A DNA stretch of 64,000 bases from Caprella mutica (lineage: Eukaryota > Arthropoda > Malacostraca > Amphipoda > Caprellidae). This document shows, piece after piece, positions 1 through 10,482 of this stretch. The stretch lies in NCBI GenBank assembly GCA_947561585.1, contig CANNZV010001117.1, positions 1 to 64,000 of the forward strand, read 5' to 3'. The position numbers and the translations under genes are program-made. Position 1 is the first letter of the stretch. Every line of letters starts with the position of its first letter. The notes beneath the pieces are model-generated. The model worked only from the letters and a program-made list of their open reading frames with translations, made no database searches and was not told where the DNA came from.

Positions 1-357
1 GTGACCACTGGCAATCGTGCTATTTTTTTAATTTCTCTTTTTGGTAGCCATTATCTTGTTGACTTTTCCTTTTCTTTTACATTAAGCAATTGATTATTTG
101 AGCAATTGGTAATTAGAGAGATATTGTCGAAAGTCAGAAAATACAGTGAAATCTCTTCGATTAGCTGCACCTGTACAGTCCTGTTTTCTAATTAGTAATT
201 AATAAAAACTGTATTTTATTCATTTTATTTTATCTGAACGATTGTTCATTAGAGCAATTGTTTTCTGTCAATTTACCGGCTACTATACATTACAGATACA
301 ATTTAAATGGATTTATCCCATTTCTATTTTATTTTAACTCCTTTGTTTATTCTACAG

Positions 358-1411
358 CCAAACGCTTCACCATTGAAAAGAAAATTCATGTTCCACTGAC
401 CAAATAAAGTAAATAATTTGGTTCACATGTACTTATCATTCACGATTGACAAACATGAACTGGTATTAAGTACGCCAGAAAAATTAACAAATGTGAAGGG
501 AAAATTAGGGAAACAACCCGCATCTGTAAGGGTAAGTAAGACCTAATGGATTTAAACAATGTTATTAATAATTTATATTAAAAATTACTCACAACAGATT
601 TCATTAAAGAATACATTAACGAATGTACTACAAACAAATTAACAAGAATAAACTTTTGAATTTATAAAATTAAATACCAATTTATAAGAACCTTCCAACA
701 GTCATACACTCAGAATTAACCTAAGACACACAGTTGTTTCTCATTTACTCTAGTTGAAAGTTTTTCATTTGTTAATAAAATAAAATGATAAACCACGAAT
801 ATTAAGACAATTTATTTATAAAAGATCTGTTTGGATTATTTTTCTGTCATTTTTAAAATGATATATAGTATAGTAAGTGATGAAAACTTTGGATTTCAAA
901 AATAAAAAACAGTTTACTAGTAACTTCAACTCCATGATATAATCTAAGACATCCAGGTTTTGCATATTTGTACTACATGATTCCTTAGTGAATTGTAATA
1001 AGTTTGCAATTCTTTGCATAAGATCCCTTAGTTTTCAATTTGATGTAATTAGTTAATTAATTCTAAATTTTTTATCGTTTCAGCCCAGTTCCAAGCAAAC
1101 CAGATATATTTCTTCCGAGTGCTGGGAACGCATGCACGTACACAACCGAGAACTGCATGCATGTGCTGATATTACCAATGGTAGAACTTGTGTACCATTG
1201 GACACGTGGAGAAGTTAAAAATCAGTTTAAAGCTCAACCAATGGATGTAAACGATGATATTCTACCAACATCAAATGAGATGTTAGAAAAATTAAAGAAA
1301 ATGATTGTAACTAATAATAGAAATGAGATGATTGTTGAACAAAGAAAAATAGTATTGGAAATCTACATAGATTTAAAACCAGCTCTGATAGAAATATCTT
1401 ATTTTATTTAA
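358..1411 (+). pseudogene. Family P copy P0, two 3' exons, broken
   Basis: Two exon-like pieces of an unrecognised family. Exon 358-531 follows a pyrimidine tract ending in AG and is followed by GTAAGT; its paralogue at 53282-53458 reads PNASPLERKF, but here a TGA interrupts the frame soon after RKFMFH. The second exon starts at 1084 after TTTCAG and, read from its second base, is open to TAA at 1411 (about 108 codons) with motifs SAGNACTYTTENC, MVELVYHW and a charged helical stretch LEKLKKMIV. Its 5' exons would lie left of the window. The last exon is coding-like, but the stop in the earlier exon makes the copy a probable pseudogene. Function unknown. Confidence 0.55.
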
Positions 1412-1708
1412 GGTTATATGAAGTGTAAGACCTTCAATTTAATGCTCAGCTCTCTCGAAAACCTTGATCATCTAAATAAGTGATACATAATTTCAAGACT
1501 CATGCTTTGGAAATATTTTATCCGGGTGAAGAAATTGCCATATTTTGAAAATTATGCATAAGTAACTGAAAATTGACCTCTCCATATCCACATGACTATA
1601 TTATATACATAAATTTAAATTATGCTTATAGTAATCGTTTCTGTATATCTTCAAATTATACAAATAAGTATTTTTTAAAGTTTATTTAGTTCTATCTTCT
1701 TCGAACCA

Positions 1709-1714
1709 ATAAAC
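1709..1714 (+). terminator. Polyadenylation signal AATAAA after P0
   Basis: AATAAA within the conserved context CAATAAACTATTCCTATGAA, about 300 bp after the P0 stop codon. The same context recurs at 13381, 44930, 48567 and 57409, four of the five after a gene-like block and each 170-600 bp before a TATA module. Confidence 0.5.
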
Positions 1715-1839
1715 TATTCCTATGAAAGCTTAGTTTATTATACCCCTAATTAAAGCCTATTTTCATTTCGAGTTAGTGTGTGCTCATAAGTTAAATGGCA
1801 CCTCGTTGCTAAAAGAATTAGGCAAGGAGATTCGCTCAC

Positions 1840-2015
1840 TCTCCACGTTCAACGTCTACCAGCTTACTGTTCACAGAGTATATATAGGATTGGAGATAGC
1901 AAGCTTTCCCAGGAAAAGTGGTTCCAGAAAATGATTTAGGGGCGGTGCCTAACCCCCAACGTACTGCTTTGACCAATCAGTACCAAGAAGTTCTAGTCAT
2001 AGAGTAATGATATAT
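1840..2015. promoter_or_regulatory. Recurrent TATA / GC-box / CCAAT module
   Basis: TATATATAGG at 1879-1888 is followed by a GC-box-like GGGGCGGTGCC and a CCAATCAG box about 90 bp further. Related blocks lie at about 8300-8450, 13900-14080, 45060-45200, 48700-48850 and 54370-54520. Read on the minus strand the order CCAAT, GC box, TATA is that of a textbook promoter facing left. Read on the plus strand the TATA box precedes the P1 gene remains. Direction is therefore open, and it may be bidirectional. Confidence 0.45.
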
Positions 2016-2491
2016 ACTAGACTAGAGAGAGCTAGTTGAACAGCGACTGCACGACGGTTTAGGTTAAAACCTTAATTCATTCCAATGACCAGAGTGACGT
2101 AGAGAGAGTAGGTGTGTGACACACCTCACTCTGTATGGTGTAGTATAGAGGTTATTACTAATCTCTCTTAAGTGGATAGTCTCCTGGTTTTGCTAGCTAC
2201 CAATAATAATCATCCCTATGAGCTGAGCGAGCTTTTGACATAAGTGTAAAATGCTCCAAATCTTTGAAGCTGTTCTTGTAAATTTTTCATTTTAGGGCAA
2301 TTTCAAATTCAAAAAAGCTCACTAAATTTTGGTGTGAAGTTTTTTCTCTCTTATAATTATTATTAAAGGATACTGCAATCGCGTTGGTGAGACAGAGACA
2401 TTCTACTGTCACGACGAAAACTATCTGAATGACTGTAGGCTGAACGCTTATCATGCATCAGTTTCATGTGAATGACATTCTGCATGATCGT

Positions 2492-2640
2492 GCAAACATC
2501 AAATGAGATGCTGGAAAAATTAAAGAATATGATTGTAACCGATTATAGAAATAAAATAATTGTTGAACAAAAATGATATCGGAAATTTACATAGATTTAA
2601 ATCCAGCTCCGAAGGAAATATTTTATTTAAGGTTCTATCA
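2492..2640 (+). pseudogene. Detached fragment of the family P terminal exon
   Basis: This stretch matches the end of the P terminal exon (compare 1268-1411): it still spells TSNEMLEKLKNMIV before stop codons and frameshifts. No upstream exons accompany it. The B counterpart is at 49470-49615 and carries the same breaks, so decay preceded the large duplication. Confidence 0.6.
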
Positions 2641-4170
2641 GGGTAATTTTCAGAGTGCTGGGCTCCGAGCACAAGACTGACATATGTGCAAAACATTAAA
2701 TAAATCTAGATCATTCAATATTTGGGTACATAATTTAAAGACTCATTTTTATAAAATGTTGAAAATTATTAAATATTTTCCTACAAGTCACCATAGTTTG
2801 AAGGTTATGCAAAAAAGTAACTGAAGACTGACCTCTCAATTATCACCTACCTATTTGATATACTGCGATTTGAATTATGTTTAAAGTGGTTCTAGGGGAG
2901 TTGCCACGGGGGGAATTACCACTGGGTGAATTGAAACCGGGGGAACTGCCCACGTGGGGGAATTGCCAATGGTTGAACTGCCAACGTGGGGGAATTGCCA
3001 CTGGGTGAACTGCCCACGTGGGGGAATTGCCACTTGGTGAACAGCCCATATGGGGAAATTGCCACTTGTTGAACTGCCCATGTGGGTCAATTGCCACTTG
3101 GTGAACTGCCCATGTGGGTCAATTGCCACTGCCATTTATTTCATTCATAAAAATGAACTTGGACGCTAGTTAATTCATATATTTAGTATGAAAAGTTATT
3201 TTTTCGTTTGAAATAATTATTCACACTGAAAATTGTTCTTTCTATTTAATTTCAAATAGAAATATTATTTGGTTAAAATAGCGTAAATAAAATTATATAC
3301 CTAGATTTGAGTTTGAATTAGCAACTGTTCTATTTTTTCCAACTTTTCCAAATATCAATCGTAAGCAACTCCAAGGATACGTCACGTTACACACTCCCCG
3401 ATGTCGAGTGCAGCTAGAAAATCTAAAATACTGCAATGAGACATATTTTATATTCAATGGTCTGTGATTTCAGGATTCCTTTGGGCAAAGACTGTTGAAA
3501 TTTCGATTACGGATGGTCTTTTTTTCATTTTTACCATGTTTATCATTTTTAACGCTACTTGCAGTTTTAGAGAATAGCGCTAGGGTTGTGCTTTTCTACT
3601 ACGAGGTCTTATATTCTTGTGTTAGGTAGGCTCGTAGGTTTCATTTACTATCCCCTCTTCATTTTTCTCTTCCATCCGTGAGTACAGCCGCCAGAATTGT
3701 CTTTTTTTTGCTCATTTTTTTTTCTAGTAGCTTTTCTGCATTCATGAGCATCGTCACCGACGGCGGAAGGTTATTTTGTACATTGAGCGATTTTCTTTAA
3801 CGATTGCATCTTTCGACCCCGTGTGCAAAATTTTCCTTTTATCGTCGGCGATACTACCTTTGGTTCGGAAGCCCTACTTAAATAGATTTTTTAAGTAATT
3901 TAATAGAATCAACTGAATATATTCATGTAGAATTTATTACTGGATTTATGTAAGGTTATTCCACTCGAAAAATTAATCTGAACGAAGTTAAAAAATCTTT
4001 CAATTTTAGTACTTTGTACCTACTGTTTTAGTTAAATTCTAAGCTGCAATATGAAACTAGAATGTCTCTGTAATTCTTCTATTCTACCTCCACACTATTA
4101 ATTCATTTATAGAATTTACTTTAATTCTGCTTCCAGTTTTATTAGTTATTAGAATAGTTCCAAGTCTAAG
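2641..4170. other. Intergenic or intron stretch around the minisatellite
   Basis: Apart from the minisatellite I see no gene here. 3350-3475 matches, in reverse orientation, one end of the element inserted at 7456. 3510-4210 is related to 9985-10600, which leads into exon 1 of gene G2, so this is probably the diverged 5' region of a paralogous unit. Confidence 0.4.
2894..3133 (+). repeat. Minisatellite, ~32 bp unit (copy A)
   Basis: About seven to eight imperfect units built on GGGGGAATTGCCACT plus GGTGAACTGCCCA. Minus-strand ORFs across it (PPxWAV-like repeats) are by-products of the period. Copy B (49871-50045) is about 65 bp shorter, two units fewer. Confidence 0.85.
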
Positions 4171-4341
4171 ATGTCAAACCCAGAGGATCTGATGCATAAA
4201 TTCCAGACCTGGTTTTGAGTAAGTTTAATTAATTAAAATCTTTTACCATGCGGATAATCTTTCAACTCCAAGTTATAATTTATAACAGTGAATACATCGC
4301 GACTTTGTGATTAGAAACTTCTGCATTATAAAAGTGCATCA

Positions 4342-4459
4342 TAATCCCAGGTAGCAAGCATTATTCCTGGGATATCAAGGGAATAACCTTGGGAAGAAGA
4401 ATATATTCCTGGGATATTCCCTTAATATCCTGGGAATAAATCCTTGCTGCCTGGGATTA
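4342..4459. repeat. Small palindromic MITE-like hairpin (copy A)
   Basis: A 118 bp element bounded by TAATCCCAGG and its reverse complement CCTGGGATTA. Its two halves are nearly complementary over ~40 bp each (ATTCCTGGGATAT against ATATCCTGGGAAT). A same-length copy is at 51253-51370. The superfamily cannot be assigned from these ends. Confidence 0.75.
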
Positions 4460-5532
4460 GCATATTAAAAATTTCTGGATTGGCACAGCTAGTGCGTCGA
4501 GACTTTGTGAAAATTAATAAATCACAAAGAAAAACTCTTGCTTACATTATTATCAAGTGCTTATAACTGTTGTGTAAAATAATTAACATTGCTACCTACA
4601 CAACTAGTGTTTAAAGAGATTTCTTTGGTAAGAACCTCTTGACGATGAGAGAGAATTTAACGAGGATGCCGACCGTTACATAGGCCTTTCACAAGATTAC
4701 TGTGCATCTCCTTTACGTTCACTTCCGAATTACAAGTGTAAATTCCACACTTGGTCTAACAGAAACTATAGACCTTACGAAGAAATCTATTAATATTATA
4801 CTCTAGTACATTGACTTAGAACAGAATGAATTCATTGCCTTGCACTTCACTAACATCATGAACATAAACCAATGTTTCCGAGACATATCAATGAAATTGC
4901 TAATCGAACATTCTGATATGAATGCTTTGAATGAATTCATGGACAAGTTAGCGAAATTCTTCATCAACTAAAAGTATTTTGCCGGTTTAGAAGTCCTGTA
5001 AATGTAATGGCAACTAGAGATTCCAACTCAAATTTTCTTAACTCTTTAAAATATATCAAACTCGTAATCTTCAAATATGAAGCGAATTCGTCAAATAGTG
5101 AAAATGTTGCGTACAAAGAATTATTTGAATTTAGTCAGTTACCTTTTTCTGACTTCAAACTTGCTGTAGATGAAGAAACACCAAAATCATATAGTTATGT
5201 GCGAGAAATTGCTGATGTCGTTATAGATTATCGGAACAGTCTCGTTCAAGACTAATGCCTGTTGATCAGAACTTTAGATTCAATAGTAATGAACGAAAAC
5301 ATCAATTACTTTACAATCACAAGCCCAACAAAATGAGAGTTGGATCATATTTCATACTATCCTTCATATGTTTAAGAGAACAGTAAGAGCTAATTAGAAT
5401 TCAACAGAATATGTTGAATCCAATGTTCCGAAGTCTCTTATTTTAAATGTTACAAAAAAATTTCTGACGTCTTTAAGAAAAATTCCAATTCAAGAATTGA
5501 ATGATTCATATTTTATTGAATAAACCAGTCAA

Positions 5533-5829
5533 ATGCCTTTAGTTTTAAAAACAGTAACCATATCAGAAATGATACAGTCAGTAGATTTTGAAGCAATGGT
5601 AGCTTTATATAAAGAAGCAAATAACTTTGTAAAAGATTTCAAAACCACTTACAATTTTTGGTTACTTGATTCAGAGGCAAATAAAATTTATATATCTGTG
5701 TGCGATCAAGAAGTTAACAAAAGAATATACACTAGAAAACTTGAGGGAGATGAAAACATCACTCATTATTTCTGCGACGAGAGATATACTGACATAAACC
5801 GTGTAATTTACTCTCAATACCCCCCATGA
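5533..5829 (+). CDS. Intact 98-codon 3' ORF of family P (P1)
   Basis: Open from ATG to TGA, starting MPLVLKTVTISEMIQ and ending NRVIYSQYPP. The same ORF in copy B (52447-52743) has an identical protein. In P2 (46349-46642) the frame is shifted near its start and has a small internal deletion. P1 and P3 have TAA just upstream where P2 has CAA (EQT), so the frame once continued upstream by at least 20 codons. Whether the ORF is translated alone or is one end of a dead exon cannot be told. No family recognised. Confidence 0.35.
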   Translation: MPLVLKTVTISEMIQSVDFEAMVALYKEANNFVKDFKTTYNFWLLDSEANKIYISVCDQEVNKRIYTRKLEGDENITHYFCDERYTDINRVIYSQYPP

Positions 5830-6372
5830 TGAGAATAATTACAAAGAATTGTCAAATTTTATCCCGTTACATGATAGATTAAGACAGAATAACTACCACA
5901 TTGAATGAATACCCATCAATTCACTTTGACGAGTCAATGGATAGTATAGAAGTTTTTGTTAGGGTTTTTAGGTTTTAGCAACTCGGGCTATGTGAACTGC
6001 CGATAACAGGAGGGAGCAGTTTTCCCTCCAGACATATTTAACATGACTACTGGTAATCGTGCCACTTTTTAATTTCTCTTTTTGGTAGCCATTATCTTGT
6101 TGACTTTTCCTCTTCTTTTACATTAAGCAATTGATTATTTGAGCAATTGTAAATTAGATAAATATTGTCGAAAGTCAGAAAACCATGAAGTGAAATCTTT
6201 TCGATTAGCTGCACCTAACCGTCTTTGTTTCTAATTAGTAATTAATAATTATATTTTATTTTATCTGAACGATTGTTCATTCGAGCAATTTACCGACTAC
6301 CATATATGACTGATAGAATTTAAATGAATGTATCCCATTTCTATTGTCTTTTAACTCCATTGTTTATTACAG

Positions 6373-7160
6373 CCAAACGCTTCACCATTGGAAAGGAAAT
6401 TCATGTACCACGGACCAAATAAAGTACATGATTTGGTTGACATATTCAAATCATGGAATTTTGACCAACACGAACTGGTGGTATCAAGTACACCAGTAAA
6501 AAGACAAATATGAAGGGAAAATTAAGAAAACAGCCCACATCTGTAAGGGTAAGTAAGACCTAATGTACTTGAACAATGTTATGGATAATTTAAATGCATA
6601 GTTATTCGAACAGATTTCATTAAAAAATATTAACGACTACTACGAACATATTAACAAAGTATAAACTTTAGAATTTCCAAAATTGAATACCAATTTATAA
6701 GAACCTTCCAACAGTCACTCAGATTAACCTAAGACACACAGTTGTGTCACAATTATTACTCTTATAAGTCTTGTTACAAAAACGTAACTCTTTAAGTGTA
6801 TCGACAATAATTTATGGGAAGATTCATAAGCATCGGACTCTTTTCATTTTTTAATAAAATAAAATGATAAATGAGTGCTGGAAACACATACATGTACACA
6901 ACTGAGAACTGCATGCATGTGCTGAGAACATCAATGGTAGAACTTTTTAACCATCGGACACGTGAAGAAGAAGTTAACAATCGGTTTAAAGCTCAAGCAA
7001 TGGATGTAAACGCTGATATTTTGCCAACATCATGAGATGTTAGAAAAATTAAAGAATATGATTGTAACTAATAATGGAAATGAGATGATTATTGAACAAA
7101 GAAAAATATTAGCCGAAATCTACAGATTTAAAATCAGTTCCGACGGAAATATTTTATTTA
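6373..7160 (+). pseudogene. Family P copy P1, 3' exons, broken
   Basis: Exon 6373-6548 is preceded by TTATTACAG and followed by GTAAGT. It is 176 bp against 177 bp in P3; the missing base in AAAAGACAAAT shifts the frame, so PVKRTN is lost. The terminal exon region, about 6866-7160, keeps MVELFNHRTREEE and AMDVNADILPTS, then stops. No AATAAACTATTCC polyadenylation motif is visible after it, unlike P0 and P2. Confidence 0.6.
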
Positions 7161-7455
7161 AGGTTATATGAGGGTAGAGCCTAGCATAAGACTGTCAGAA
7201 GTGAAAGACATTCAATTTAGTGCTCAGCTCTCTCGAAAACCTAGATCATCTAACTAAATGGATACATACTTTCAAGACTCATGTTTGATATATTTTATCC
7301 GGATAAAATGTTTCAAATATCTTAGAAAATTAGTAATTTAAATTTTTTTTTAATTATTGAATATACTCATAATTCGAGTCTATTTTCATTGTGCTAAGAA
7401 TATTTAGCAGGGAGATGCGCTCACCCTTCTTGTTCAACGTCTACCAGCTTACTGC

Positions 7456-8321
7456 ACAGATCATTGAATATAGAAGATATCCCACTACAGTATTTTCAAT
7501 TTTCTAGCGACACTTGGCATCGGAGGAGTGCGTAACGTGACGTATCCTTGGAGTTGTCTACGATTGATATATTATTTTGTTTTAATTATTCAAAAAACGA
7601 CAAAAAGAGAATAGTATTGAATTTAAATATGCTATTTAAAATCAAAACATTTATTTATGATATTGAACTGATAATAAAATTATGCATTTATAAACAATAT
7701 AATTATTTCTTTTCTGTACATGTTTTGTACGTGTGTGTTCAGTACGAATTTGAAGCTTTGGTTTATTTCTGATGCAATATCATGAGCGGAGGGTGTGCGC
7801 TGTATTTTCTGCCTAATTCAATAATTTTCTTATCTTTCTTCAAAATTAACTGGTGAAAAATAAGCAATGCGTGAAAATGTTCATTTTTCTTTTGTACCAA
7901 TACATCTAAAGATGGGTACAAGTTGTTTTTATTCAGAAAATATGATAACAATCTGTGGCTAAAGGCTTGCACAATGGCGTTGAGACTGAACAGTTAATAA
8001 GACACTTCACTTTGCTCGAAATATTTCAGTTTCGACTTCGATTCTTGTTTTCTATTCCATAATAAATATACATTAAAATATATAAGACTTTAATTACCCT
8101 ATTTCCTGAAAATTAAAACTTCCATATCTGCTTATAGGAAGTAAAAGAAAATGTAGCTCTGACCGTTATATATATACTTATACTAGTTTGTGCGTACGTT
8201 TGTAATAAGTGACGTCACGTTACGCCTCTCTCTGATTGGCTGATAAGCTCTCACTTAAATAATTATTTGGCCACTAGCGTCCACGTGGGAGTGGGACATC
8301 TTCTATATTCAATGATCTGTG
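7456..8321. mobile_element. hAT-like non-autonomous element, only in copy A
   Basis: An 866 bp insertion with inverted ends ACAGATCATTGAATATAGAA and the reverse complement at 8299-8320. It is flanked by the 8 bp duplication CTTACTGC (7448-7455 and 8322-8329). Copy B has the empty site with one CTTACTGC at about 54392-54399. The 8 bp duplication fits hAT elements. Interior ORFs (7548-7772 plus, 7763-7972 minus) are short and low complexity, and no transposase is seen. Its right part forms a long inverted repeat with 8595-8935 outside the element. Confidence 0.85.
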
Positions 8322-8324
8322 CTT

Positions 8325-8450
8325 ACTGCGCACCGAGTATATATAGGTTTGGAGGTTGCTAGCTTTGCTAGGAAAAGGGATTCCAGAAGTTGATTTAAGG
8401 GCGGTGCCTCAACCCCACTACGTAACGCTGTGGCCAATCAGTGCCAACCC
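8325..8450. promoter_or_regulatory. Recurrent TATA / GC-box / CCAAT module before G2 (A)
   Basis: TATATATAGG at 8338-8347, then GGGCGGTGCC and GGCCAATCAG. This is the first such block upstream of the G2 exons, about 2.1 kb before the G2 ATG at 10483. The hAT-like insertion ends 16 bp before the TATA box, so the sequence next to the box differs between copies A and B. Confidence 0.45.
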
Positions 8451-8594
8451 TATAAACTAAGTGTATCTATTCCATTTCTTTTCGATTGCTGAGATATCGA
8501 ATCTATGGATTGTTCCATTGAATCAACCGACCGTTGCTTAATAAGAGCTAGTTGATTAGCGACTACAGCACTGTTAAAACCCTATTCCATTTCT

Positions 8595-8935
8595 GCACAG
8601 TCGATTTAATATAGAAGATGTTTCACTGCTACCTGGACGCTAGTAATCAAATAATTTATTAGACTTAGTTAGAGCGTATCAGCCAATCAGAGAGAGAAGC
8701 GTAACGTGACGTCACTTATTACAAACTAGTATATGTATATATATTTAACGATCAAAACTTCCAAAAATGGGAGAATGGAGCAGATACAGAAATTTTAATT
8801 TAAGAATAAGGTTAATTTGCAAATTCATTATGAAATAGAAAAGAGGAATCTGAGTCACTAAATAAATGTTTCGAGCAAACATAGTCTTATTAACTGTTCA
8901 GTTTCGACACCATTGTTGCAAGCCTAAAATTTAAA
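8595..8935. repeat. Right arm of a long inverted repeat
   Basis: The reverse complement of this segment matches about 7965-8321, sharing GAACAGTTAATAAGAC, GTGACGTCACGTTACGC and the TATATATAC-rich stretch. Arms are roughly 340 bp with a ~270 bp loop that holds the TATA module. In copy B this arm is cut by the deletion junction near 54947. Confidence 0.6.
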
Positions 8936-10482
8936 ACTATACTAAATATAAAATTATATTTTTTAGTATAATTTCATTTTTATTCAGCTGTTCATGATCG
9001 CAAATATTTAAATAAAAATTATGATAATATTTCAAATATTCATGTATGACAGGATAAAAAACAAACCTACAATTAACTACTATCTATGTTATTACTAAGA
9101 AAATGTTACAATTTATGTATAAAATCTCTGAAAAACTAAACTGAAACATGTTAAAAATTTCCAAGCTCTTGGCAACAAAATTTCAGATGAGAAAAAAAAA
9201 TTAATGAAATTTAGTGAATTTTAGATTGTGAGCAACGGTCTTCAAAAAAGATATTTTGTTACCTGCATCGCTATTGCTGATCACATTTAAGATCAGTTTA
9301 TTGTTATCCCACTATTTTCTTTTTTGATGGATTTTCTTCTCGTTTTTTGAGATTTTTGAAAATCCACATATTTGGATTAATTATGTTAATTATGTCAATG
9401 ACAAGTGGAATGATAGTGCTTTCCTTTTCAATAAAATTATAATCTAATATGTATCCTTATTTATATACATAAATTTCATTTGCAATTATCAATAAATTAT
9501 AAGGTAAGAGTGCATTATAGTTATTACCAACCACTTATTTAGTTGAATAAAAATTAGATACCACTAAATGAATGAACTTTTACCAATTATTATTGTATTA
9601 AAAATGATCTCTTATTTTCAATATGTGACTAATTTACCGGGGGCGAATTGTCTGGACACAATTCCATGTCAAAAACCACCCGGACAAAAAGAACCCAAGC
9701 AAAAACCTCTGGTGCAAAATTAATCCGGTCTATATAAATAGTCTTATTAATTTTCACTAATATATTAAACATCATTTAGTGCGAATTTGACATTTTCAGC
9801 AAAATAAATCATCCCTATTTTATAGTAAAAAAAGAGGTGAGGTGTACATTTTGTCACTACCTTACCTGTCGGGGAGTCAAGCCCCTTCCAAATCCCGCTA
9901 ACCTAACTTTAGGTGCGCTATAATCTCTTTCAATTTTCTATTATGAATAAAAAAAGTTCTATGGTGCTCTATCCTGAAGCTGTCTTTCGTGAATGGATTT
10001 TTTTTACCATCTTTACCATTTTTTAACACCACTTGCAGTTTTAGAGAATAGCGCTTTTTGCGTTTTATTTTTTCGGAGTAGCTTTTCTGCATTCATGAGC
10101 ATCGTCACCGACGGTGGTTGGTAATTCTGTTTATTGAGCCATTATCTTCACCGATTGCTTCTTTCGGTCCCGTGTACAAAATTTTCCTTTTGACGTCTGC
10201 GTTACGGTCTTTGTTTCGGAAGCCCATACTATAAAATATTTTTGAAAGTAATTTAAATAAATCAACTGAATATATTTGGGTAGAACTAATGCCGAATTAT
10301 TTATGTAAGATTAAATTATTCCGCTCTAAAATCAGTCTGAACAAAATAAAATGTTTTCAAATTTTAGCACTTGTCTCGGCAATTCTTCTATTCTACCTCC
10401 ACATTTTTATTTCATTTATAGAATTTACTTCAATTCTGCTTCCAGTTTTATTACTTATTAAAATAGTTCCAATTGTGTCAAG
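8936..10482. other. Region present in copy A only; no gene before G2 exon 1
   Basis: AT-rich sequence missing from copy B, where the flanks meet at about 54947. 9985-10482 is related to 3510-4170 and forms the 5' region of gene G2. The minus ORF 9898-10092 and the plus ORF starting at 10289 look like chance frames. The latter is a hydrophobic reading across intron-like sequence. Confidence 0.5.

Larger units (their letters stand above)
4171..5829 (+). pseudogene. Family P copy P1, 5' part, broken
   Basis: A short 5' exon remnant starts at ATG 4171 (MSNPEDLMHK), but reaches an in-frame TGA just before its GTAAGT. The main body, about 4589-5829, is homologous to the better preserved P2 (45413-46642). 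Here the start region has a TAA after the first codons and there is a frameshift near 4950; the open pieces 5007-5255 and 5533-5829 survive. The body encodes a largely hydrophilic protein with no motif I recognise, signal peptide or membrane segment. Confidence 0.55.

Noticed and set aside
2843..3135. Minus-strand proline/tryptophan-rich ORFs over the 32 bp minisatellite
   Set aside because: Repeat-driven open frames; the length differs between copies A and B by whole repeat units.
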